Under the pieces are notes generated by a model, which saw only the letters and a program-made list of their open reading frames with translations, had not been told where the DNA came from and did no database searches. A stretch of DNA of 42,114 bases from Phycisphaerae bacterium. Its GTDB lineage: Bacteria; Planctomycetota; Phycisphaerae; JAAYCJ01. Of this stretch, positions 18,877-26,417 are shown in pieces. The position numbers and the translations under genes are program-made. Numbering within the stretch: the first letter of the stretch is position 1; each line of letters opens with the position of its first letter. The stretch covers positions 1 to 42,114 of the forward strand of contig JAAYCJ010000089.1 of NCBI GenBank assembly GCA_012729815.1, read 5' to 3'.

Positions 18877-19809
18877 ATGACGGAATCAACAATCATTGAG
18901 TTTCGTTCACGGGTGGATGGGACGGGACCGCTTTTCGCGGAGGTTTTCCGACCCAAGGCGGACAGAAATGTGCCGATGGCGGCGGTGATGGCGGGCTTTC
19001 ACGGGACGCGGCAGAACGTCCTGGAGACCGCCAAACGACTGGCGAGCAAAGGGTTATGTGCGGTGGCGGTGGATATGCGGGGCCGGGGCGAGTCGGCTGG
19101 GGCGCCGGACTCCGGAGCGGTCGAAATTCATGACATCATGGACGCCCTCGATGCCACGGCCGACCGGCTTGGCGATGGCGTCGATCGGAACCGCTGCAGC
19201 ATTGTCGGCTACAGTGGCGGAGGGGGCAACGTGTTCTCGGCGATCACGAAGTTTCCCGACCGGTTTCAGGTCGCAGCGGCTTTTTTCGGGATCGCCGATT
19301 ACGCGTTCTGGCATCGCAGCCGCGCGCGGGTCGATTGCTGCCGGACGATGGAGAAGTGGATCGGCGGCGGCCCGGACGCCTTGCCCGAGAAGTACCAGGC
19401 CCGCAACTCGGTCCTGGCGGCGGGCAATTGCGTCCGGACCGAAGTCCACATTTTCTGGGATGAGGGCGAGCGGGACTGTCCGGGTTCGATGAACGAGCGG
19501 TTCGCCGAAGCCGCTCGCCACGCGGGTAACGAAAGCGTTCACTGCCACGTCAGTCGCGAAGGGGACAAACACCGCTGGATTCACGGTTATCCGGAAACCA
19601 ATCCCGATCTGATCGCGGCGGAGGAGGTGTTCGTGCCTCGGATGCTGGATCGTCACGAGGACATCAGCCTGCCGTCTTCCGGTCGGCTGGTCGTGCCCGG
19701 GTACGTGGTGACGCGGCGGTTCGCGTTTTGGGTGGGCGACGGTCAGGCGGGAACGGCCCGGATCGAGTACAATCTGGATCCGTCGCTGAGCGTGCGGCTG
19801 GCGACCTGA
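18877..19809 (+). CDS. Alpha/beta hydrolase (dienelactone hydrolase/acyl-peptidase-like)
   Basis: A 310-residue serine hydrolase without a signal peptide. The fold is shown by GFHGTRQNVLETAKRLASKG (oxyanion region), AVDMRGRGES, and the nucleophile elbow GYSGGGG with Ser113. Later WDEGERDCPG offers the acid and DKHRWIHGYPE the catalytic His. The ATG at 18877 has GAGG 9 nt upstream and is chosen over an in-frame TTG at 18862. A TACAAT at 18815-18820 may be its -10 box, without a good -35. The natural substrate (ester, peptide or sugar ester) cannot be inferred. Confidence 0.88.
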   Translation: MTESTIIEFRSRVDGTGPLFAEVFRPKADRNVPMAAVMAGFHGTRQNVLETAKRLASKGLCAVAVDMRGRGESAGAPDSGAVEIHDIMDALDATADRLGDGVDRNRCSIVGYSGGGGNVFSAITKFPDRFQVAAAFFGIADYAFWHRSRARVDCCRTMEKWIGGGPDALPEKYQARNSVLAAGNCVRTEVHIFWDEGERDCPGSMNERFAEAARHAGNESVHCHVSREGDKHRWIHGYPETNPDLIAAEEVFVPRMLDRHEDISLPSSGRLVVPGYVVTRRFAFWVGDGQAGTARIEYNLDPSLSVRLAT

Positions 19810-19896
19810 GCGGATTCGCCCAAGCTCCCAGTGGACAACCGGCAGCGTTGCGGTTATTCTTGATACATACGGCAATTGGCTCACGGGGTCCATCGA

Positions 19897-21324
19897 ATGA
19901 AGCGAAGAGCCTCCAATCTGGCCGGGGTGGATGCGGCGATGGGCGAGGTGATCTGGCTGATCCGTCTGCGTTGGTTGGCGGTGGTCGGGGTGCTGGTGAC
20001 CGTGCTGGTGGTGGATCGTTTTTTCCGGGTCGAGTTGGTCCCTGCCGCCCAGACGCTGATCCTGACGGTGACGGGGCTGATCGCGTTGTACAATTTTATG
20101 CTCTACCGCCGGCTGCCGCGGGTCCGCCGGTGGCTTCAGAGCGATCCGCACCGGGCGTTCACGACGATCAAGCGTCTGATCCACATCCAGATCGTGGCCG
20201 ACCTGGCGTGCCTGGCGGTTATCCTGGATCTGTCGGGCGGATTGCTGAATCCGCTGTGCGTGTTCATGTTGTTCCACATCGCGATCGCGGGGATCACGCT
20301 CAGCCGGGTCGAGGCCTTCGCGGTGGCGAGCTTTGCCTCGCTGCTGCTCGTCCTGCTGGGTCTGGTCGGGGCGCTGTGGCCCGCCCTTCGCCTGCCGCTG
20401 AGGGGCTATCCGCTCGAGACGGCGGCGGAGGGCCTGGTGGGCAACGGGTTCTTCATCGTCTCGGTGGTCCTGTCGCTGGCCGTCACGTTTTACCTGATCG
20501 CGTATTTCACCAGCAGCGTCAGCCGCGACTTGCGGCACGTTCTGGAGGAATTGGAGACGGCCAACGAGGCGCTGCGTCAGCAGGATCGTGAGAAGTCGAG
20601 ATTCCTTCGCGTAATCGCCCATCAGCTTCGCTCGCCGCTGTCGGCCATCATCAGCCTGGCGCACGCCTACGCCGAACCGGCTGACAGCCAGCAGTGCCTG
20701 GTCAAGATGCCCGAGCTGGTGAACCGCATCGACCGGCGATGCCGAGGGCTGATGGCGCTGGTGGACGATCTGCTTCGCCTGACTCATATTCGCGAGGGGC
20801 TGGACCGTCACGAACAGCCCGCTCCGATCGAGCTGAATCGGGCCATCGCGGACGTCTGCCGGATGTTTGAGGCCCAGGCGGCAGAGAAGGGCCTGGCCCT
20901 GCAGCTTGCTCTGCCCGACGGGCAACCGACCGTCCTGGCCCATCCGCGGGACATTCCGGACATCGTGGAGAACCTGGTTTCCAACGCCATCAAATACACC
21001 GACGCGGGCGAGGTGCGGGTTGAGGGACGGGTTCGCAGCGGACGATACGTGCTGGCCGTCCGCGACTCCGGTATCGGGATTCCCGAGGAAGACCAGAAGG
21101 ATCTCTTCCGCGAGTTTTTCCGGGCTGGCAACGCCAAGAAGCGGGAGGTCAACGGCAGCGGACTTGGGCTGAGCATCGTGCAGGCGGTGGCCCGACGGCT
21201 TGGCGGAGACGTGCGTTTTGAAAGCGAAGCGGGACGAGGCGCCACGTTCATCGTGGAGCTGCCTCTGAGCCAGCCGATTCAGATGACGATCGCGGCGGCT
21301 CAGGAAGCGGCCAAAACCTCCTGA
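19897..21324 (+). CDS. Membrane sensor histidine kinase, RegB-like
   Basis: A 475-residue inner-membrane kinase. About six hydrophobic segments fill residues 20-210, opening with IWLIRLRWLAVVGVLV as in RegB/PrrB proteins. The motif GGLLNPL (114-120) closely matches the GGxxNPF quinone-binding motif of RegB. A short coiled coil leads to HisKA (VIAHQLRSPLSAI, His242), then the N box (NLVSNAIKYT), DSGIGIPE and GSGLGLSI of the ATPase domain. No response regulator gene is adjacent. The ATG at 19897 is preferred to an in-frame TTG at 19876. It probably senses the redox or quinone state, by inference from the motif. Confidence 0.9.
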   Translation: MKRRASNLAGVDAAMGEVIWLIRLRWLAVVGVLVTVLVVDRFFRVELVPAAQTLILTVTGLIALYNFMLYRRLPRVRRWLQSDPHRAFTTIKRLIHIQIVADLACLAVILDLSGGLLNPLCVFMLFHIAIAGITLSRVEAFAVASFASLLLVLLGLVGALWPALRLPLRGYPLETAAEGLVGNGFFIVSVVLSLAVTFYLIAYFTSSVSRDLRHVLEELETANEALRQQDREKSRFLRVIAHQLRSPLSAIISLAHAYAEPADSQQCLVKMPELVNRIDRRCRGLMALVDDLLRLTHIREGLDRHEQPAPIELNRAIADVCRMFEAQAAEKGLALQLALPDGQPTVLAHPRDIPDIVENLVSNAIKYTDAGEVRVEGRVRSGRYVLAVRDSGIGIPEEDQKDLFREFFRAGNAKKREVNGSGLGLSIVQAVARRLGGDVRFESEAGRGATFIVELPLSQPIQMTIAAAQEAAKTS

Positions 21325-21333
21325 CGGCTGGCG

Positions 21334-21639
21334 CTAGAACCCTCGTCGCTGGTTATTCTCGGGACAGGAAAGCGTGTACAATTGATCGTTCTTGCACCAC
21401 TCGCCGAGCCCATAGGCCAGACCCACCGCGGCAAAGACCGGCACGCAAAGGGCCAGATCGAGGCCCAGATTGGTCAGCACGTTCTGCGTCGGCAGCAGAC
21501 CGTCGGTCAGGATGGTCCGCCCGGCTGCGGTTAAGACGCCGACGCACAGGCCCATCCGGACCACAAACTCGCGCAGGACGAACCGCCACATGCCCTGCTC
21601 CCGAATCTTCTCCCACTCCTGACGCTTCTTCAAATTCAT
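21334..21639 (-). CDS. Small hypothetical membrane protein
   Basis: A 101-residue protein not assigned to any family. A charged N-terminus (MNLKKRQEWEKIREQGMW) is followed by two hydrophobic segments (about residues 24-45 and 58-78) and a polar tail ending CPENNQRRGF. GGAG lies 7 nt before the ATG and a good promoter is upstream, so it is likely real. It is convergent with the RegB-like kinase gene, 9 nt apart. The charged N-terminus and hairpin topology leave both termini in the cytoplasm, if two helices are correct. Confidence 0.7.
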   Translation of the reverse strand: MNLKKRQEWEKIREQGMWRFVLREFVVRMGLCVGVLTAAGRTILTDGLLPTQNVLTNLGLDLALCVPVFAAVGLAYGLGEWCKNDQLYTLSCPENNQRRGF

Positions 21640-21971
21640 CCGGCTGCTCCCGGTAAACGTGTACCCACTCCTTATCGACCGCTGGTTTCGGGCCGTTTAG
21701 TGCGGACTGCCGCCACAGGCGGGACGGATTGCTTCTGCCGCAACGTAAAATGCAAGTATAGCCGCCCGAGTTAATTACGGCAACCGGCATCGCCGCTTTT
21801 GGATTGCCGACGGCCGGATGGCGGTGCCGCTGTCCGAACGGGGAACGGCCCTGCATAACTATACAAAATCTTTCGAAATGCAGCTGATTGCGCATCGGGG
21901 AAGGTCAGGCCGTCGGATTTCCGCGGGGGATAGGCGAGAGCGCAATCATCGACCGCTGTTGGCCGACTGGA
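21640..21971. other. 332-nt gap between two leftward genes
   Basis: It holds the promoter of the small membrane protein near its middle (listed separately) and an AT-rich patch around 21855-21880. No convincing gene and no clear terminator for the NeuD-type gene were seen. Confidence 0.4.
21755..21783 (-). promoter_or_regulatory. Promoter for the 101-residue membrane protein
   Basis: On the minus strand TTGCCG (21778-21783), a 17-nt spacer and TATACT (21755-21760). The leader would be about 110 nt. Confidence 0.55.
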
Positions 21972-22664
21972 CTAGACTGTCGCTTCCTGGAGTTCTTCCG
22001 CCGGTTGGAGGGGGAATTTCACGGCTTCGGACGGCCGACGTTTGATAATCCGGGCCGGCACACCGACCACGGTGGATGATGCGGGCACATCCTGGATCAC
22101 CACCGCCCCCGCCCCCACGACGGCGTCGGCCCCGATCCGGACCATCTGGATCACGGTCGCCCCGATCCCTACGAAGGCCCCCGGCTCGACGATCACCCGG
22201 CCGGCCAGACGGGCCCCGGGACAGACGTGAGCGGAATGGCCCACGATCGATTCGTGATCCACGATGCAGGCGGTGTTCAGGATCGCCGAGTCTCCGATCT
22301 GGCAGTGGGCACAGGCTACGGCCCCCGCCGCCACGACGACGTTTCTACCGACCGTGCAGGTTGAGGCAACGTTCGCCGAAGGGTGAATTGCATTGATTAA
22401 GGTCATGCCACACTGATCAACTGCCTTGGCGTACCGTCGCCGGGTGGCATTGTCACCTATCGCCACGATGGCCCCCTCGATGCCTCGCTCCTTGAGCAGA
22501 CCGAGGTTCGACGGATCGCCGATAACTCTCAGGCCATCGATGCGTTCTCCCTGGAGCAGCGGATTGGCGTCAATGAAGCCCACGGGCCGATAGAGTCCCG
22601 CCGCCCGCACGATGTCCAGGACCACGCGACCATGTCCGCCTGCGCCGATGATGATAATGTCCAT
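21972..22664 (-). CDS. NeuD/PglD-family sugar O- or N-acyltransferase
   Basis: A 230-residue cytoplasmic acetyltransferase. The N-terminal sugar-nucleotide-binding part starts MDIIIIGAGGHGRVVLDI, the family hallmark. From about residue 95 a left-handed parallel beta-helix of hexapeptide repeats follows (VGRNVVVAAGAVACAHCQIG, IVDHESIVGHSAHVCPGA) with the likely catalytic His in DHESIVGH. It ends GVPARIIKRR. It would acetylate an amino or hydroxyl group of a nucleotide sugar from acetyl-CoA. GGAGG lies 11 nt before the chosen ATG; the open frame extends 27 codons further without family similarity. It is divergent from the export lipoprotein gene and may modify its glycan. Confidence 0.9.
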   Translation of the reverse strand: MDIIIIGAGGHGRVVLDIVRAAGLYRPVGFIDANPLLQGERIDGLRVIGDPSNLGLLKERGIEGAIVAIGDNATRRRYAKAVDQCGMTLINAIHPSANVASTCTVGRNVVVAAGAVACAHCQIGDSAILNTACIVDHESIVGHSAHVCPGARLAGRVIVEPGAFVGIGATVIQMVRIGADAVVGAGAVVIQDVPASSTVVGVPARIIKRRPSEAVKFPLQPAEELQEATV

Positions 22665-23060
22665 AATACAACGAACCTCCCACTTTCTATTTTCGTATGG
22701 GAGAGCAGCCGGGCTTTGGCAAAAATTTCGGACGACCGCAGGCATCGTCCGCCGCGCCGCTCCAACTCGGATTTATTCCTGTCTGTGGAGTTGGGGGGCT
22801 GAGTGTGACCGGGTCGGCGTTCCGCGGCAGTTCCGAGAAGTTGCCTTGCACCCGCTGTAAAAATCACTGCTTGGACATCAACGAGCTAAAGCGTGCACTC
22901 CGCGAGACCGATAAAACTAACACCTGTCCATAGGCGAGCCAGTGTGACAGCGTAACCTGGGTTGTCGGGAGAATTTAGGGTGAGTAGTTGTGGTATGATG
23001 GGCAGGTTTCCGAGCCGCCCCCCGGCTGGACCCAGTCGGCGAAATACAGGAGATTCATCG
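22665..23060. other. 396-nt divergent regulatory gap before the exosortase locus
   Basis: It separates the NeuD-type gene from the export lipoprotein gene. On the minus strand TTGCCA with ATACGA about 18 nt later (near 22698-22727) may serve the NeuD-type gene. On the plus strand an extended -10 is listed separately. A short frame at 22697-22933 with a CxxCxxxC pattern was judged not to be a gene. No sigma54-type -24/-12 site was found. Confidence 0.4.
22991..22999 (+). promoter_or_regulatory. Extended -10 element before the exosortase locus
   Basis: TGGTATGAT fits the TGn extended -10 form, 62 nt before the GTG start at 23061. No good -35 box is present, which is usual for extended -10 promoters but also lowers certainty. 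Confidence 0.35.
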
Positions 23061-24536
23061 GTGCTCAAGAGGCAGATTGCCGCAGTCGCGTTCCCTCTGA
23101 TCGGCCTGCTGATGTGTTCGTCCCTTGGATGCAACGCGATGCTCAACGGCTGGCTGGACCCCAGCCAGGTCGGTCGTTTTCGGGGTCCGGCGGTCACGCA
23201 GGAACTCCGGCGGAGCATCAGCATCGCCGACGAGCCGGAGCTCTATCTCCAAGGCGGCGAGCCCACGCCGGACGATCTAGTCGTGCCCGCCACGGACTAT
23301 GTCCTCCAGGCGGCGGATTTCGTCGACCTGAACGTCTACGAACTGATGTTTCCCGGTCAGCCGTGGTATCAGACGCGGCAGATATCCAACGGCGGCTTCA
23401 TTACCATTCCGCAGGTCAAGGATCGGATCCGGGCGGCAGGGCTAACCGCCCTCGAACTTGAGGAGCACCTCAAACAGATCCTGATTGAGCAACAAATCCT
23501 TACCCAACCGGAGGTTGCGGTATTAGTCAGGGAGGCCCGGGGGCGGACGTACAACATCCTCGGCGCGGTGCGTGTTCCGCGCAGCGAGGTTATCCCGCGT
23601 CCCGATTACCGTCTCATCGACGCCCTTGCCGCGGCGGGCGGGGTCACCGTCCAGGATTCGTTCAATGTGCGGGAGCCCACGATCAAGACGGTCTACGTTT
23701 TTCGATCCGAACCCGAGATAAAGCCCGAGCCGCCGGTTCCGGCACCCCGGAGCGAGCCGCAGCCCCCTCCGGCCTTCAGCAGCGTGGCGCAGACCCAGCC
23801 CGAGGCGCCCACCGGTCATTGGGTGTGGGTTAACGGCGAGTGGAAGTTCGTCGCGTCGGCGCCGGCTGCGACCCTGCCGGCCGAGTCGGCGACCGCACCG
23901 GCTGTCGAGTCGCCCCTGGAGAGAGAGCCTCGAATGGAGCCCGAGGCGGAGTTGCCGCTGACCCCGGAGGAAGAGATATGGGAGCGGCTGGTTGCCCAGA
24001 TGCCTTCGCAGCGTGTCCTGGCCATTCCGCTGGAACGGCTGCAGGAAGGCGACCCGCGGTACAACGTGGTGATACGGGACAAGGACACGATCTGGGTGCC
24101 CGCCCCGCTTGTGGGCGAGTATTACGTCATGGGCAACATCTACCGCCCCGGGGTCTACGGCCTCAACGGCCGTGACGTCAGCCTTCGGCAGGCGATCGCA
24201 GCCGCCGGGGGGCTCAGTCCGCTGGCCGACCCGACGCGGCTTGAGTTGATCCGGCGTATCGGTCCCGATCAGGAACAGATCGTTCAGGTCAACCTGGACC
24301 GTATCTTCGCGGGCATGGAACAGGACGTTTTTCTGAAGCCCGACGACATCATCAACGTAGGGACGAACCCGGTGATGCCGTTCCTGGCGGTGCTGCGGAA
24401 CGCCTTCCGGGCGACCTACGGGTTCGGTTTCATCTATGACCGCAACTTCGCGGACATCGACTCGTTCGAGGGTCAGACGAACCCGACGGATCGCCGCCGA
24501 TCAGAACAACGGACTCGCTTTGGATTTGGACTCTAG
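23061..24536 (+). CDS. Polysaccharide export lipoprotein, Wza-like, with two separated SLBB domains
   Basis: A 491-residue outer-membrane export protein. The GTG start has AGGAG 8 nt upstream and gives a lipoprotein signal (IAAVAFPLIGLLMCSSLGC, Cys24). The poly-export domain begins at TDYVLQAADFVDLNVYE, and VRVPRSEVIPRPDYRLIDAL marks the first SLBB. A Pro/Glu-rich insert of about 130 residues, containing GHWVWVNGEWKFV, separates it from the second SLBB (YYVMGNIYRPGVYGLNG, LRQAIAAAGGLSPLAD). Wza proteins form the export channel fed by Wzz/BY-kinase, here encoded at 31462. An upstream in-frame ATG at 22962 would destroy the signal. The exosortase gene starts 5 nt downstream of the stop. Confidence 0.92.
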   Translation: MLKRQIAAVAFPLIGLLMCSSLGCNAMLNGWLDPSQVGRFRGPAVTQELRRSISIADEPELYLQGGEPTPDDLVVPATDYVLQAADFVDLNVYELMFPGQPWYQTRQISNGGFITIPQVKDRIRAAGLTALELEEHLKQILIEQQILTQPEVAVLVREARGRTYNILGAVRVPRSEVIPRPDYRLIDALAAAGGVTVQDSFNVREPTIKTVYVFRSEPEIKPEPPVPAPRSEPQPPPAFSSVAQTQPEAPTGHWVWVNGEWKFVASAPAATLPAESATAPAVESPLEREPRMEPEAELPLTPEEEIWERLVAQMPSQRVLAIPLERLQEGDPRYNVVIRDKDTIWVPAPLVGEYYVMGNIYRPGVYGLNGRDVSLRQAIAAAGGLSPLADPTRLELIRRIGPDQEQIVQVNLDRIFAGMEQDVFLKPDDIINVGTNPVMPFLAVLRNAFRATYGFGFIYDRNFADIDSFEGQTNPTDRRRSEQRTRFGFGL

Positions 24537-24541
24537 CGTTC

Positions 24542-25546
24542 ATGGTTACAACTACGGATAGCAGTTCTTCGGAATATCCGGCTGGTGCGGCTGAGACGGG
24601 ACCCGCTGTCGCGGGACGGCGCCGTCAGCGTCGGGTTCGACGTCGTGACACGACGCCGGGTTGGTTTGAGGTGATCACCGCCGCCGGTTGGATCAAGATC
24701 GCCGTGCTGAGCTTCTTCCTGGCCATGCTCTATCGCCACCAGCTCATCCGGATGGTGCACACGTGGATGGACGACCCGGACTGGTCCCACGGTTTTCTGA
24801 TCCCGCTGTTCAGTCTGTACTTTCTGCACCAGCGTCGCGATCGGCTGGCCCAGGCCGACTTCCGCACGAACTGGCTGGGCCTGGCGCTGGTTGTGGCGTC
24901 CATCATCGGCCTTATGGCCAGCATCTATCCGCTGAAGATGGGTTACCCCCAGCAGTTGGCGGTGTTGGGCACGATGCTGGGCCTGGTGCTGCTGAACTGC
25001 GGATGGTCCGTGCTCAAGATCGTGTGGCTGCCGATCCTGTACCTGTTCTTTGCGGTTCCCTTGCCGACACGGATGTACGTGGCGTTGACCATGCCGATGC
25101 GGCAGTGGGCTTCGGACGTATCGGCCCTCGTGCTGAACATGATTCCGGGGATCGAGGCGGAGGCGCACGGGGTGGTTGTCGAGGCATTCTATCAGGGCCA
25201 GATGCACCAGTTGAACGTGGCTGAGGCATGCGCGGGCATGCGGTTGATGATGGCCTTTGTGGCGTTGGGGGTGGCCATGGCGTACCTTTCGGACCGCCCC
25301 ACCTGGCACCGCCTGGTGCTGGTGGCCTCGACCCTGCCGATCGCCCTGTTCTGCAATTTCACGCGGGTAACGGTCACGGGCGTTCTGTACATCATGGTCG
25401 ACCCGAAATACGCGGAGGGAACCTTCCATGAGGCCCTCGGACTGGCAATGCTGCCGGTAGCGTTCTTGATGTACTGGGGCATTGCGGGCCTGTTGAACAG
25501 CCTGTACATCGAGGAGGGGATCGAGGAGACGGCGATCGATGAATAG
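24542..25546 (+). CDS. Exosortase (transpeptidase-like membrane protease)
   Basis: A 334-residue inner-membrane protein expected to cut C-terminal sorting signals of exported proteins and join them to a surface anchor. After a disordered basic N-terminus there are about eight membrane segments. The catalytic triad is visible: Cys230 in EACAGMR, Arg275 in NFTRV and His296 in GTFHEALGL, at the spacing of the exosortase/archaeosortase family. DPDWSHGFLIPL (residues 78-89) is also typical. It lies between the Wza-like gene and the EpsI gene, the standard setting for exosortases in exopolysaccharide loci. The subtype is not certain. No PEP-CTERM-type substrate is in the window. Confidence 0.95.
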   Translation: MVTTTDSSSSEYPAGAAETGPAVAGRRRQRRVRRRDTTPGWFEVITAAGWIKIAVLSFFLAMLYRHQLIRMVHTWMDDPDWSHGFLIPLFSLYFLHQRRDRLAQADFRTNWLGLALVVASIIGLMASIYPLKMGYPQQLAVLGTMLGLVLLNCGWSVLKIVWLPILYLFFAVPLPTRMYVALTMPMRQWASDVSALVLNMIPGIEAEAHGVVVEAFYQGQMHQLNVAEACAGMRLMMAFVALGVAMAYLSDRPTWHRLVLVASTLPIALFCNFTRVTVTGVLYIMVDPKYAEGTFHEALGLAMLPVAFLMYWGIAGLLNSLYIEEGIEETAIDE

Positions 25547-26315
25547 ACTTTCCATTGACCCCCCGAGAGGCATTATTCAGGGCCTGCTGAAGGATCGCGG
25601 GTTCCTGGCGGGCGCGATCGTGCTGGCCGCGGCCGCGGTCAGCGTTCACGCCGCCGCCGAGAGATTGCAGTTGCACTTTCGCAAGCTGCCCATTCCCCTT
25701 CGCAAAAGCCTGGCGGAGTTCGACGCGACGAAGATGGGCTCGTACAAGTTCGTGCAGCGAGTCGAGCTCAAGCCGGAGATGGAAGCGGAACTGGGAACCC
25801 AAGACTACGTGCAACTGATCTTTGAGGATACGTCGATCGGCGACGAGCAGGCGCCGGGCCGATACGTCCACTTTTTCGTGACGTACTACACGGGCGACCC
25901 CGACCAGGTGCCTCACGTGCCCGACGTGTGCTATGTGGGAGCTGGGCACCAGACGAAGAACACCGAGAATTTCGAGATGATCGTGCCCGGTATCGGGGCT
26001 GACGAGGACCGGCTTCCGGTGCGTCTGCTGGTCCTGGAGCGGACCGACACCTTCGCCGTTCTGCAGCGGCCGGTGCTCTATTTCTTCGCGGTGAACGGCG
26101 GCTATGCCTGCGAGCGGACGGCGGTTCGCCTGCGGCTGGCCGACCTGCGGACCAAGTATGCCTATTTCAGCAAGGTCGAGTTGGCTTTCAGCGGAGCGAA
26201 GCAACCCACAGCCGAGCAGGCCAAGGAACTGGCACAGAAGTTCTACGCCCAGGCGGTGCCCATTCTGGTCGATGAGCACTGGCCCGACTGGGAGCAGGCC
26301 ACCGACCGGCGATGA
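25539..26315 (+). CDS. Exosortase-associated EpsI-family protein
   Basis: A 258-residue protein with one N-terminal membrane anchor (FLAGAIVLAAAAVSVHAAA) and a domain outside the membrane. The motif HVPDVCYVGAGH (His126, Cys131) corresponds to the conserved H-x-P-x-x-C region of EpsI proteins, and FVTYYTGDPDQ precedes it. EpsI domains occur fused to or beside exosortases, and their biochemical role is not established. The gene overlaps the exosortase gene by 8 nt, so expression is coupled. Confidence 0.9.
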   Translation: MNRLSIDPPRGIIQGLLKDRGFLAGAIVLAAAAVSVHAAAERLQLHFRKLPIPLRKSLAEFDATKMGSYKFVQRVELKPEMEAELGTQDYVQLIFEDTSIGDEQAPGRYVHFFVTYYTGDPDQVPHVPDVCYVGAGHQTKNTENFEMIVPGIGADEDRLPVRLLVLERTDTFAVLQRPVLYFFAVNGGYACERTAVRLRLADLRTKYAYFSKVELAFSGAKQPTAEQAKELAQKFYAQAVPILVDEHWPDWEQATDRR

Positions 26316-26348
26316 ACCGGGGTGGCAGAGGCAGCGTATGGATTCGTG

Positions 26349-26376
26349 TTGAGAGTTTCCAAAAGACAATTATCAT
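26349..26376 (+). promoter_or_regulatory. Possible internal promoter before the TPR gene
   Basis: TTGAGA (26349-26354), a 16-nt spacer and TATCAT (26371-26376) lie in the 102-nt gap, 42 nt before the ATG at 26418. It may allow separate expression of the TPR protein. Confidence 0.45.
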
Positions 26377-26417
26377 TGCCGGGTCAGCAGTTTTACTGAT
26401 TAAGGAGAAGCCTCGGG

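Noticed and set aside
22697-22933. Short plus-strand frame with CxxCxxxC followed by a helix-like tail
   Set aside because: No ribosome site, covers the presumed promoter of the NeuD-type gene, and the N-terminal half looks random.
22665-23060. Sigma54 promoter expected for some exosortase loci
   Set aside because: No TGGCAC-type -24 element with a matching -12 TTGC was found in the gap.
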